A stretch of DNA of 64,000 bases, taken from contig NZ_LDZY01000013.1 of assembly GCF_001029285.1 (NCBI RefSeq), positions 1-64,000 on the forward strand. Direction: 5' to 3'. Shown piece after piece: positions 35,879-44,257 of the stretch. Position 1 is the stretch's first letter. Each line of letters opens with the position of its first letter. A program made the position numbers and the translations under genes. This DNA is from Desulfosporosinus acididurans (lineage in GTDB: Bacteria > Bacillota > Desulfitobacteriia > Desulfitobacteriales > Desulfitobacteriaceae). Under the pieces are notes generated by a model. That model did not search any database. It was not told where the DNA came from and worked only from the letters and a program-made list of their open reading frames with translations.

Positions 35879-36658
35879 ATGTGGGAATTATATGATGCTT
35901 TAATAGAAGGGATACCCGAAGATTATTTGATTGACGAGCTGGTATGCGGTTACCACTATTCCTATGTCCGCAGCGGAGAGGGTTCTGGGGTGGCTGCGGG
36001 GCGGTTTTATGATCAGCGGATGCCCATGTTCAGTAAAAACCTCTTGGGTGCACCTCTGCGCGAAGTGGCAGCTTGTGTAAAATCATGGAACTTAATAGAG
36101 GCGGCCCTAGGTGCCGCGGCCCTGAACGCTTACTACAACAATCCTCAAGTGGCCAGAGACAATGGGGTGGAGTTCTCCGATGCCCAGCGCGTGGAAGACC
36201 GGCGCTATGATCCATTTATCATGTCCCAAAATGTTGTGAAAGGGAAAAGGGTTGTGGTAGTCGGACATTTTCCTTACCTGGAGAATCTGCTGGAACCAGT
36301 CTGTGACTTTTCTATTATTGAATGGGACCCCTTAGAAGGAGACTACCCTATGCCGGCCTGTGAGTATCTGCTTCCTGAAGCAGATTACGCCTACCTTACC
36401 TGTACAGCCCTAGTGGATAAAACCCTGCCCCGGCTTTTAGCATTGACCGAAAACGCTGTCCGAGTCAGCTTAGTGGGACCTGCTACCCCTTTGGCCCCAG
36501 TGCTTTTTGATTACGGGGTTGATGAATTGTCCGGATTTCTCATTAAAGACAATCAGCGGGCGTTCCGGGTTGCCGCCGGAGCAGAACAGGTCAAGATCTT
36601 CGCCACAGGGCAAAAAGTCGCGTTTAAGGCAGAAAGACGGCGGAATCATGAATTTTGA
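35879..36658 (+). CDS. DUF364 (putative heavy-metal chelation) protein
   Basis: 259 residues. An N-terminal DUF4213-like part (VCGYHYSYVRSGEGSGVAAG) precedes a Rossmann-like DUF364 part (VVKGKRVVVVGHFPYLENLL, then ADYAYLTCTALVDKTLPRLL). This family is often encoded with metal or siderophore ABC systems; its reaction is not known. GGGAGG precedes the ATG. Its end overlaps the methyltransferase start by 11 bases. Confidence 0.82.
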   Translation: MWELYDALIEGIPEDYLIDELVCGYHYSYVRSGEGSGVAAGRFYDQRMPMFSKNLLGAPLREVAACVKSWNLIEAALGAAALNAYYNNPQVARDNGVEFSDAQRVEDRRYDPFIMSQNVVKGKRVVVVGHFPYLENLLEPVCDFSIIEWDPLEGDYPMPACEYLLPEADYAYLTCTALVDKTLPRLLALTENAVRVSLVGPATPLAPVLFDYGVDELSGFLIKDNQRAFRVAAGAEQVKIFATGQKVAFKAERRRNHEF

Positions 36659-37346
36659 ATGGAATCCCCAAACCATCCGCTGGTATGAAGAGGCCAACAA
36701 TTATTCCGGGTTTTTCGGAAATTTGGCGGGGCTGATTGCTCCCAGGCTGCAAGGCTATTCCAGCCTCTGCGATATCGGCTGTGGGTTAGGCCTGCTTGAT
36801 CTGGAGCTCAGCCAGAGCATCAACAGGATCACTTGTATCGATATTAACCGTAATGCCTTGGCAGCCTTACAGAAAAATATGGAGACCAGAAACATTACCA
36901 ACATTACCCCCCGGCTCCTGGATTGCCGGAATCTTGAGGGAGAGTGGGATGTCATCTGCGTTTGTTTTTTTGGCAGCAAAGAAATTGAAGAATTCCTCTC
37001 TCACTGCCGAAAGCTGATTGCCGTAGTGGGGAAACAGCAACAGACAGAGCTGTACCCAGAGAAATACCGGGAATTTCGCAAGAATACCGCTGAAAATCTG
37101 GAGTTGGTTCTCAAGGAGCAAGGGAGGGATTACCTTCTTACGGAAGCTGCCTTTGAGTTCGGTCAGCCCTTTCGTTCTCGGGCCGATGCTGATAGTTTTA
37201 TTCGAACCCATTGCCCGGCCATCATTTCGGAGGAGTTACACAGCTTTCTAAGCGAGTCTCTCCGAGTGACCGGGGATCCTCAGTTCCCCTTAATCATCCC
37301 TCGCTTGAAATCCTTTGGGGTATTCGAGATTAAAGGCGGGTTGTAA
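36648..37346 (+). CDS. SAM-dependent methyltransferase
   Basis: Class I methyltransferase of 232 residues. Motif I is LCDIGCGLGLLDLEL, the acidic residue binding the SAM ribose is in CIDINRNAL, and DVICVCFFGSKE follows. The start is ATG 36648, within the end of the DUF364 gene; a longer frame to 36507 lies inside that gene. Its substrate is unknown. In this setting it could modify a metal-binding ligand or cofactor. Confidence 0.82.
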   Translation: MNFEWNPQTIRWYEEANNYSGFFGNLAGLIAPRLQGYSSLCDIGCGLGLLDLELSQSINRITCIDINRNALAALQKNMETRNITNITPRLLDCRNLEGEWDVICVCFFGSKEIEEFLSHCRKLIAVVGKQQQTELYPEKYREFRKNTAENLELVLKEQGRDYLLTEAAFEFGQPFRSRADADSFIRTHCPAIISEELHSFLSESLRVTGDPQFPLIIPRLKSFGVFEIKGGL

Positions 37347-37349
37347 GCA

Positions 37350-37874
37350 ATGCATATCTTTCTAACCGGCGATATCCAAATAGGCAAAAGTACAGTCATT
37401 AACAAAACTCTGAATTTATTAAAGATAACTCCTCAGGGCTTTCGGACTTACTTTGGACCTGACCGGGCTATGGAGGACAGGCTGCTTTATCTGAATTCCG
37501 CGGCGTTGCCCCAGGTCTGCTGTGAAGAAAAGGCTATTGTACGTTTTGGGGCAGGGCGGCCGCCGGAGGTTTTGAGCGAAAGGTTCGATGGCTATGGAGC
37601 CCAGCTGATTCGTTCGGTCAGGGCTGATTCGGATTCAGCCCTGATTTTAATGGACGAATGTGGCAGCCTGGAGAGCGGGGCTCTGGTATTTCAGCAGGAG
37701 ATTTTAGCTGCCCTCGCAGGCACCAAGCCTATACTCGGGGTCATCAAACTGGCCAGCACCGGCTGGACGGACCAAATCAGAGAGCACGCCAAGGTGACCC
37801 TGCTTACGGTAACCCGTGAAAACAGAGACCGACTGCCGCAGCTACTGGCTGATTTACTCAGCGATGTTCTTTAA
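37350..37874 (+). CDS. Nucleoside-triphosphatase, THEP1-like
   Basis: 174 residues. P-loop FLTGDIQIGKSTVINK, then GFRTYFGP, the Walker B-like ALILMDECGSLESG, and FQQEILAALAGTKPILGVIK, matching the NTPase_1/THEP1 family of small nucleotide hydrolases. It starts 4 bases after the methyltransferase stop, so it is in the same operon. The role of this family is poorly defined. Confidence 0.8.
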   Translation: MHIFLTGDIQIGKSTVINKTLNLLKITPQGFRTYFGPDRAMEDRLLYLNSAALPQVCCEEKAIVRFGAGRPPEVLSERFDGYGAQLIRSVRADSDSALILMDECGSLESGALVFQQEILAALAGTKPILGVIKLASTGWTDQIREHAKVTLLTVTRENRDRLPQLLADLLSDVL

Positions 37875-37947
37875 TTTTTAGATCGGGATTATGTAAAATA
37901 AATATAAACAAACATAAACAAAAAAATATAGATTGAGGAGAGTCGAA

Positions 37948-39051
37948 ATGAAAAGTAAACGGTTTAAATTTATCGCCTGGGCTATATGTGCTGTTATTCT
38001 GACCTTTTCTATCGCAGGTTGTTCAACTACTTCCGCCACACAGCCGGCCTCGCAGTCACCTTCAGCCGCAGCGTCGGATAAGCGGGAAATAACCGACATG
38101 CTGGGCAATAAAGTTAAGATCCCGGCTAAGGTCAACAAAGTATTCTGCACAAGCCCGATCGGGACCTACATTGTCTATACCTTAGCCCCGAATAAGCTGC
38201 TGGGCTGGAACTCCAAGATGTCGGAGGACGAGCTTAAATACATAAGCCCTAAATACAAAAACCTTCAAGTTCTGGGCGGAAATATGGGCGGTCAAAACAC
38301 GTTCAATACGGAAGCAATCACCGCCCTTTCTCCCGACATCATTTTGGACTTTGCTTACAATGGTCAAACCAGCGACATGGTAACTGAGCTGGGCAAGCAA
38401 ACCGGAATCCCTGTTGTAATAATGGACGGTGCCTTGAAATCGACCGCTGCTTCTTACCGCTTGCTGGGGAAAATACTTGGCGTGGAAGATAGAGGAAACA
38501 TGTTGGCCGATTATGTTCAGAAATCTCTCGATCGAACTGCCGCTATGGTCGCCAAAGTCCCTGCCGACGAAAAGGTCAAAATTTATTATGCTGAAAGCGC
38601 GGATGGCCTCAAAACGGATGGCAACGATTCAATGCATACTGAGGTTATTAATTTCGTAAACGCAACCAATGTTGTCACTATGGATACATCATCGTCAGGC
38701 AAAGGTGCTTCCGTTTCCATGGAGCAGGTCTTGAAATGGAACCCCGATGTTATTCTGGCCAACTCTCGGATGGGCGGGAGTAACTTCCTTAAAACTATCT
38801 ATAGCGACAAAACCTGGGCCGGCGTTAAAGCTGTTCAGAACAAGAGAATTTACGTACCCGCTTCATTGCCTTTCGGTTGGTTTGACCGTCCTCCCTGCAT
38901 TGCGAGAGTTATGGGCGTAGAATGGCTGGCAGCTAAATTGTATCCGGAGTATGTCAAAGTGGATTTGAAGAGTGATGTTAAAAATTTCTACAAGACCTTC
39001 TACGGTGTAGAGATCACAGATGCTCAAGCAGAATCGCTAATTAATAGTTAA
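37948..39051 (+). CDS. FecB/BtuF-like ABC substrate-binding lipoprotein
   Basis: Metal-chelate binding protein. Lipoprotein signal ending SIAGC, a Ser/Ala/Pro linker, then REITDMLGNKVKIPAKVNKV, the usual start of the periplasmic-binding fold of this class. Other marks are NTEAITALSPDIIL, GDNS-like NDSMHTEVINFV and QVLKWNPDVILANS. ATG 37948 follows GAGGAGAG. The stop touches the permease start (TAAATG). It should bind an iron, corrinoid or other metal complex outside the cell. Confidence 0.9.
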   Translation: MKSKRFKFIAWAICAVILTFSIAGCSTTSATQPASQSPSAAASDKREITDMLGNKVKIPAKVNKVFCTSPIGTYIVYTLAPNKLLGWNSKMSEDELKYISPKYKNLQVLGGNMGGQNTFNTEAITALSPDIILDFAYNGQTSDMVTELGKQTGIPVVIMDGALKSTAASYRLLGKILGVEDRGNMLADYVQKSLDRTAAMVAKVPADEKVKIYYAESADGLKTDGNDSMHTEVINFVNATNVVTMDTSSSGKGASVSMEQVLKWNPDVILANSRMGGSNFLKTIYSDKTWAGVKAVQNKRIYVPASLPFGWFDRPPCIARVMGVEWLAAKLYPEYVKVDLKSDVKNFYKTFYGVEITDAQAESLINS

Positions 39052-40110
39052 ATGGGCAGTATGAAAAAATTAGAGAGTAAAATAAAAACTTCTCGACAGC
39101 GCCCGTTAATTTCGGTGATGGCGGCTTTGGCCCTTTTACCCCTTGCCGCCTTTTTAGTATCCCTTAGCTTTGGAAGATACGGTATTCCGCTGCCGCAGCT
39201 TATGCAGATTCTTTTCGGTAAATTGTGCGGACTGACTCCGACCTGGCCGGATACGTTGGAGAAGGTTTTATTCAACGTTCGGATTCCCCGCATCCTGTGT
39301 GCCATGATGGTAGGGGCGGCTTTGGCAGGCTCCGGCGCTGCTTATCAGGGAGTTTTTAAGAACCCTATGGTTTCCCCGGATATCCTGGGAGCATCGGCCG
39401 GAGCGGGCTTCGGAGCAGCTTTCGCCATCCTGAATAATTACAATGTTATAGGCATTGAACTAACCGCTTTTCTCTTCGGAATAGCGGCCGTCGCTTTAAC
39501 TTATTTTCTAGGGCAGGCTATAGGACGAAATATGAATACCGTACTTATTCTTGTGCTTACGGGTATGGTTGTGCAAAGTCTTTTCAGCGCTTTTACTTCA
39601 GTAATAAAGTATGAGGCTGACCCGAACAATAAACTGCCCGAAATCACGTTCTGGCTAATGGGCGGACTTACATCGTCGACGCAGAAACAGGTTTGGATGA
39701 TGGCTTTCCCTTTTCTTGCCGGATTAGTGATACTTTTTCTATTGCGCTGGAAAATAAACATTCTCTCTTTCGGTGATGAGGAAGCCAAGGCCCTGGGAAT
39801 AGATACTCTGAAAATCCGGGTTATTTTAATAATGGCCTCAACTCTACTTACTTCAGCATCAATAGCCATCTCAGGTATGATAGGCTGGGTGGGCTTGATC
39901 ATCCCTCACCTAGCGCGTCTTATCGTCGGGCCGAACTATAAGGTTTTACTGCCCGCTTCCGTCTTGATGGGAGCGGCATTTCTTCTGCTTGTTGACGATG
40001 TGGCCCGGACGGTGCTCGTAACTGAAATACCCTTGAGCATCTTAACGGCGATTATCGGTGCCCCGTTTTTTATCTATTTATTGCTTAAAGGAAGGAGCTC
40101 TTGGGAATGA
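39052..40110 (+). CDS. FecCD-family ABC permease
   Basis: 352 residues with about ten membrane spans and the FecCD signatures RIPRILCAMMVGAALAGSGA, NPMVSPDILGASAGAGFGAA and GMIGWVGLIIPHLARLIVGP. It forms the channel with the binding lipoprotein before it and the ATPase after it; its end overlaps the ATPase start. An alternative start is ATG 39061. Confidence 0.95.
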   Translation: MGSMKKLESKIKTSRQRPLISVMAALALLPLAAFLVSLSFGRYGIPLPQLMQILFGKLCGLTPTWPDTLEKVLFNVRIPRILCAMMVGAALAGSGAAYQGVFKNPMVSPDILGASAGAGFGAAFAILNNYNVIGIELTAFLFGIAAVALTYFLGQAIGRNMNTVLILVLTGMVVQSLFSAFTSVIKYEADPNNKLPEITFWLMGGLTSSTQKQVWMMAFPFLAGLVILFLLRWKINILSFGDEEAKALGIDTLKIRVILIMASTLLTSASIAISGMIGWVGLIIPHLARLIVGPNYKVLLPASVLMGAAFLLLVDDVARTVLVTEIPLSILTAIIGAPFFIYLLLKGRSSWE

Positions 40111-40880
40111 AGCTGGAGGTATGTTCCGCTGTTTGCGGATACGGCAAGAGAGATGTGATAAAGGGAATTTCTTTCAGCGTTTCATCCAAGGAAATTTTTT
40201 GCCTGCTCGGCCCTAATGGGGTGGGCAAGACCACATTGTTTAAGACAGTGCTCGGTTTTTTGAAGCTGCGGGGAGGCTCAATTAAAGTGGACGGAGAAGA
40301 TATCAGCCAATGGTCAAGGAAAAAATATGCTCAGGTCATAGGTTATGTCCCCCAAACCCATACTCCTCCCTTTCCTTTCGCTGTTTCAGATGTAGTTATT
40401 ATGGGACGGACGGCTCACCTGGGTTCTTTCTCAACTCCTGCCCTGACGGATAGAACCATTGTTAGGAATGTAATGGAAGAGTTGGGTATAATGCATCTTA
40501 AAGACAGGATATATACAGAGATAAGCGGAGGTGAGCGGCAGATGGTCTTAATAGCCAGGGCACTTGCCCAGCAGCCCCAGTTTCTTGTTATGGACGAACC
40601 AACTTCTAATCTTGATTTTGGCAACCAAATGCTGGTGCTTCGTCAGATAAGAAAGCTGAGCTCTAGGGGAATAGGAGTCATAATGACGTCTCATTTTCCA
40701 GATCACGCCTTTTTATGCTCCTCAAAGGTAGCCCTGCTCCGTAAAGAAGGTTTTGAGATAGGCAGGCCCGACGAAATAGTGACGGAAGAAAATCTTCAGG
40801 AAGTATATGGCGTAAGTGTAAAAATAACCAGCATACCGGTGCCCGGCGGTTTAGTCAAGGCCTGCGTTCCGCTGATTTAA
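40107..40880 (+). CDS. FecE/BtuD-like ABC ATPase
   Basis: Walker A LLGPNGVGKTTLFK, Q-loop GYVPQTHTPPFPF, signature ISGGERQMVLIARAL, Walker B FLVMDEPTSNLDF, H-loop MTSHFPDHAF. 257 residues from ATG 40107, which has GGAAGGAG at better spacing than the TTG at 40101. Last gene of the metal island. Its stop lies at the edge of a gamma-glutamyltransferase relic. Confidence 0.94.
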   Translation: MKLEVCSAVCGYGKRDVIKGISFSVSSKEIFCLLGPNGVGKTTLFKTVLGFLKLRGGSIKVDGEDISQWSRKKYAQVIGYVPQTHTPPFPFAVSDVVIMGRTAHLGSFSTPALTDRTIVRNVMEELGIMHLKDRIYTEISGGERQMVLIARALAQQPQFLVMDEPTSNLDFGNQMLVLRQIRKLSSRGIGVIMTSHFPDHAFLCSSKVALLRKEGFEIGRPDEIVTEENLQEVYGVSVKITSIPVPGGLVKACVPLI

Positions 40881-40882
40881 GG

Positions 40883-41138
40883 AACCCAAAGCCCATTTAA
40901 TATCGTGCCCCCTCCGAGCAAGGTCTTGAGCAATATGCTCAGGCAATTGATGCTCAATTTCTACTGTTTTTCCTTCAATCCACTGCCAGCGCGGAGCATC
41001 TAAAGCCGCTTGGGGGTTTAAAGCAAAATCCAGGCAATTCATGATAACCTGCACATGGCCTTGCGGTTGCATAAAGGCTCCCATCACTCCGAAAGGTCCT
41101 ACTGCCTCTGATATTCTATTGCTAAGAGAGGAGGTCAT
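40883..41138 (-). pseudogene. Gamma-glutamyltransferase fragment (truncated at both ends)
   Basis: The minus-strand frame contains GPFGVMGAFMQPQGHVQVIM, NPQAALDAPRWQWIEGKTVE and IAQDLARRGHDIKWALG, the C-terminal small-subunit region of gamma-glutamyltranspeptidase. Neither the catalytic Thr region nor the rest of the protein is present, and the last residues run into the FecE gene on the other strand. It is a dead fragment marking a recombination or deletion point. Confidence 0.85.
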
Positions 41139-41141
41139 TAA

Positions 41142-41215
41142 GTGGATTCGTTAAAAACGAGAATGACGCATTAACTTATATTGAGGAGAATCTTACCAAT
41201 GATATCGAAAATCAA
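41142..41215 (+). pseudogene. AraC-family regulator N-terminal fragment (frameshifted)
   Basis: After a strong GAGAGGAGG site, GTG 41142 encodes MDSLKTRM, then a frameshift, then ALTYIEENLTNDIEN. This is the typical N-terminus of AraC regulators of the MDWLxRMNxALxYIEENL type. The HTH and the rest are missing. Confidence 0.65.
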
Positions 41216-41272
41216 TCGATCGGAAATCCGCCTCTTTGCCGAAATCAGCTGGTGACCGCTCTTGTATCGTGT

Positions 41273-41318
41273 TACTACAAATGCCGTCCACTCTGTGTAG
41301 TGAACGGCATTTGTAGTA
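41273..41318. terminator. Long hairpin between AraC relic and membrane gene
   Basis: Perfect 15-bp arms TACTACAAATGCCGT / ACGGCATTTGTAGTA with extra inner pairing (CACT / AGTG). It has no T tract, so it is either a weak bidirectional terminator or a palindromic repeat. Confidence 0.5.
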
Positions 41319-41338
41319 TAATTGGGAGTCTATTTCAC

Positions 41339-41725
41339 TTATTGGGCCTTTACTACCATGAACATCCGTCGAATTCTCCATCCCAAGTACCCTAATGCTG
41401 TCCCACAAAGCAATCCGAACAAGGACGGTAAAATGATTAGAGGGATGAGAATTAGAACCTGAGTTACCGAATGAATATTTTGGTTATCAAACCATAAATA
41501 TGCGTAAGACACGAAAAAACCGAAGACAGCTCCCATCCTATATGAATCGTTTTTGCTCGTCCCAAGCCAGGCGGTTACCAAAAGGACTAAGACACCCCAT
41601 GGTACTGCATTTACCAATGCTTTTCCTTGGGCAATGCTGAGTCGACTAAAAATAAACCCGGTAACTAAGGCAAGAAGTATCGTAAACCAATATCGAGTCG
41701 GTGGTTTAGTATAAGTGTGTTTCAT
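41339..41725 (-). CDS. Four-helix membrane protein, unknown function
   Basis: 128 residues from ATG 41725 (MKHTYTKPPTRYWF) after AGGGGG. Four hydrophobic segments, for example WFTILLALVTGFIFSRL, WGVLVLLVTAWL and VLILIPLIILPSLFGLLCG. The frame upstream to 41773 is inside repeat copy C and is not used. It is on the same strand as the PadR unit but separated from it by copy C, which may have been inserted between them. Confidence 0.6.
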   Translation of the reverse strand: MKHTYTKPPTRYWFTILLALVTGFIFSRLSIAQGKALVNAVPWGVLVLLVTAWLGTSKNDSYRMGAVFGFFVSYAYLWFDNQNIHSVTQVLILIPLIILPSLFGLLCGTALGYLGWRIRRMFMVVKAQ

Positions 41726-41739
41726 TATATACCCCCTAA

Positions 41740-41774
41740 CGTAAACTTCAGGTGGGACAGAGCCCGAGTTCACT
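41740..41774 (+). repeat. IS200/IS605-like short element, copy C (deleted form)
   Basis: Carries the middle box GTAAACTTCAGGTGGGACAG seen in copy A, fused directly to the right end GAGTTCACT; both hairpins are missing. Its last bases provide the TGA stop of the minus-strand gene 41770-42639. Confidence 0.7.
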
Positions 41775-42639
41775 CTTGTATAAACTGTTCAAATTGTACG
41801 ACTGTACCACGTTTAAATCCAATTACAGCAAAGATTGTACCAAGTGACATTATAATAATGCCTGTAATGAACATCGTGCTGCTCACATCTTGTGTGATAA
41901 ATAATTGGGGTGCGTTAGCAGTAATCCTGGTGATTAAGATGGTTGATAGAACTAGTGATGCTAACATGCCAAACAAGATTATTATTTCGGGGATATATAC
42001 GAATTTCAGTTCGGATAATTGAAATTCAGTTCTTGCTATTACAAATGAAACTGCGACGATTCCCACAACTAAAAGGAGAGCCGAAAGTAAAAGGTATCCA
42101 ATCAAAATGTTATAAATATGAGCTTGCGGGTGCCAAATTGCAAGGATTACCGTTATAATTGCGAATAAGAGCAGGCATGAAACAGCTACCCTAAATGAGC
42201 TTAACACATTTTGTTTTCTATCCCTGTATGCTCTTCTAACCGAAATATAGAAAATAGGTAAACCGCCTATCAGAAATGCTAAAAAAGAGATAAATCCAAC
42301 AATAAAAATTGCGTTATGCATGACTCCAAATTCAGGATGAATTGTATTTATCATTTGAAAATCCGGAATTGGGTCGTTAAGACGTTGAAGTAAACTCCAT
42401 CCGATTCCATATAACATAAAAGAACAAAAAATCATCACAATTCCTGACCGCACACGATCTAACATAAATGAAATCTCCTCCGTAAAACCATTGTAATGAA
42501 AATTAGCATCTAAAGCCCCTAATAGTAAGTCAAAGACTGTAGATGGTGTAATTTTGTGATCTTCTAGAACTGTCAGCATTTCATCTTCGTAACGTTCACG
42601 CCAAACACGGGGATAGAGTTTTAATAACCATCGCATCAA
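41770..42639 (-). CDS. PadR-linked multi-pass membrane protein
   Basis: 289 residues. The N-terminus (LKLYPRVWRERYEDEMLTVL and on to TVFDLLLGALDA) is the soluble helical module often found in membrane proteins beside PadR regulators. About seven membrane helices follow, such as GIVMIFCSFMLYGIGW and IYNILIGYLLLSALLLVVGI. Its start overlaps the padR stop by ATGA. Its stop TGA lies in repeat copy C, so the last residues (EQFIQE) may not be original. Function unknown. Confidence 0.75.
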   Translation of the reverse strand: MMRWLLKLYPRVWRERYEDEMLTVLEDHKITPSTVFDLLLGALDANFHYNGFTEEISFMLDRVRSGIVMIFCSFMLYGIGWSLLQRLNDPIPDFQMINTIHPEFGVMHNAIFIVGFISFLAFLIGGLPIFYISVRRAYRDRKQNVLSSFRVAVSCLLLFAIITVILAIWHPQAHIYNILIGYLLLSALLLVVGIVAVSFVIARTEFQLSELKFVYIPEIIILFGMLASLVLSTILITRITANAPQLFITQDVSSTMFITGIIIMSLGTIFAVIGFKRGTVVQFEQFIQE

Positions 42640-42956
42640 AATCCCTCCAGTGTTGCTAATCGTTTTTTTCCAACCATGGAAACTTGTTCTAAGGTTGCAA
42701 CTTGCTCCCTAAGAGCTATTATCCCTTCACTAGTGAGGCGATAAGGGCGACGCCTTTCCTCAGTAACCAGAGCTTCAATCCATCCCTGTTTCTCTAGCCG
42801 CGAAATCGCACCATAGAGTGTACCGGGCTCTAGCTGAGTACCACAAAATAACTTAATATCTTCCATCATAGCGTATCCATGTTTCGGTCCATTTGCTAGA
42901 CTTGAAAGGATAAGAAACGACGCATCCGAAAAACGTCCTAATTCATTACTTCTCAT
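42636..42956 (-). CDS. PadR-family transcriptional regulator
   Basis: 106 residues, winged helix: ASFLILSSLANGPKHGYAMM, LEPGTLYGAISRLEKQGWIE and EERRRPYRLTSEGIIALREQ are the classic PadR stretches. ATG 42956 follows GAGGGGGAA. Two matching half-palindromes lie in its own promoter region, so it probably represses itself and the membrane protein downstream. Confidence 0.92.
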   Translation of the reverse strand: MRSNELGRFSDASFLILSSLANGPKHGYAMMEDIKLFCGTQLEPGTLYGAISRLEKQGWIEALVTEERRRPYRLTSEGIIALREQVATLEQVSMVGKKRLATLEGF

Positions 42957-42984
42957 AAACAATTCCCCCTCTTTATTAAGCAAA

Positions 42985-43046
42985 ACTTACTAAGCCATAC
43001 TTACTAAGTACAACTGAATAATAGCGTATTCTTTAACTACTGTCAA
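42985..43046 (-). promoter_or_regulatory. padR promoter with twin operator
   Basis: On the minus strand, TTGACA (43041-43046) and TATTAT (43018-43023) are 17 bp apart. Just downstream lie two copies of ACTTA-C-TAAG(T/C) in plus-strand reading, at 42999-43009 and 42985-42995, 14 bp apart start to start. Their position over the transcription start fits repression by PadR. Confidence 0.65.
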
Positions 43047-43049
43047 TAT

Positions 43050-43175
43050 TTATCAGATCGTAAGACATCCACTTTTACAAATGGGGCTGGTTCTCATACC
43101 TGGGTAGAGTCCATCTTTCAGCGCGATAGCATTTGTTATTGGCTAAGCGCTTTCAGCGTTAGCTGAACAATTCTT
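43050..43175 (+). repeat. IS200/IS605-like short element, copy D
   Basis: Left end TTATCAGATCGTAAGAC, followed by TGGGTAGAG, then the block GATAGCATTTGTTATTGGCT with AAGCGCTTTC shared with copy F, and the right-end hairpin TTCAGCGTTAGCTGAA. The final GAGTTCACT has decayed to AATTCTTTG. It begins about 3 bases beyond the -35 of padR. Confidence 0.7.
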
Positions 43176-43295
43176 TGTATTGTTCATAATAATATGAAGG
43201 TAATCGATTGAAGCATAGAGAATCTCTAAAAATTGGTATGTCATCGAGTATGTATCAACTTCATACAGATATTCTGAGGAATGGAGGACTGAAAG

Positions 43296-44246
43296 ATGGA
43301 GAAATACCCTTTACCCGAGGATGATAAGTTTAAGACGTGGCAGAAACGACTTAAAGCAACATGGTTCATAGGGCTCGTTCTAATCATTTTTACCAGCCTT
43401 GGAATTAGTCTTGTATGGAATAGAGCAGGAAGTGCGGTTTATAAAGATATCCTCTCAGTAACAGATGTTAAACACACCGTCATGCAATCCGGTTTGTCAT
43501 TAACTTCAAATTTAATGGTGAACCCAGCTGATTACAAAATGGGTCAAGTTGAACCCCAAATTTATGAAATCAAGAATTTTGATGGAATGCTATTTATCTA
43601 TAAGTTTACTTCTATTGGGGAGAGGGATACAATCTATGATCAATGGCAAGACACTAATGAGAAAAAAAGTAATGGTTCAAACTTAAATATGTTTTCGCCA
43701 AAATGGCAATATAATCTAGCTTACGCCGCCAAAAATACAATCATAGTTGTTTGTTTGAGTCAGTTTCCCGGCGAAGAGTATGCGCAGAAAATTTCACCGA
43801 GACTAAGGAACTTAGGTAAGGCAATTTTTTATAATTTAAATGAAGGACAACAAATAGTGTATCAAGGAGAAGGAAATAATTGGCGAGGAAAAGTCATCGT
43901 AAATTATTACAATCACTTTTGGACAGATGATAAAGGGGTTCTCCGAGATGATTGCTGGAATCATAGGCAACCCGTAATGGAGTTTAAAGGGGACCCTGGT
44001 AATATTCAGGGAGATTTTAGTTATGAATTTAAGTCTGCCATTGATGAATTTGGGGGAACAGATTCTAAGGGGTTTGATGCAAGCCGATTCACTGGAAATG
44101 ATAGTGCTGCGAACTATGGTTGTGTAATACTTGGTTTTGGAGGGATAGGTGGGAGCGGGGCGATGCCTCCAAAAGATAATGTTTATACGCTTACAGTTAA
44201 ATGGAATAACAAGCAGGAGACTTTCGATTTAAAGGCTTCCGAGTAA
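43296..44246 (+). CDS. Membrane-anchored orphan protein
   Basis: 316 residues with one N-terminal helix (FIGLVLIIFTSLGISLVW), then a large domain predicted to be outside the cell. The domain has a region like FDGMLFIYKFTSIGERDTIY and a C-terminal Gly-rich part (GCVILGFGGIGGSGAMPPKD). No family recognised. ATG 43296 follows GGAATGGAGG. The gene is bracketed by repeat copies D and E. Confidence 0.65.
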   Translation: MEKYPLPEDDKFKTWQKRLKATWFIGLVLIIFTSLGISLVWNRAGSAVYKDILSVTDVKHTVMQSGLSLTSNLMVNPADYKMGQVEPQIYEIKNFDGMLFIYKFTSIGERDTIYDQWQDTNEKKSNGSNLNMFSPKWQYNLAYAAKNTIIVVCLSQFPGEEYAQKISPRLRNLGKAIFYNLNEGQQIVYQGEGNNWRGKVIVNYYNHFWTDDKGVLRDDCWNHRQPVMEFKGDPGNIQGDFSYEFKSAIDEFGGTDSKGFDASRFTGNDSAANYGCVILGFGGIGGSGAMPPKDNVYTLTVKWNNKQETFDLKASE

Positions 44247-44257
44247 GACAATATATG

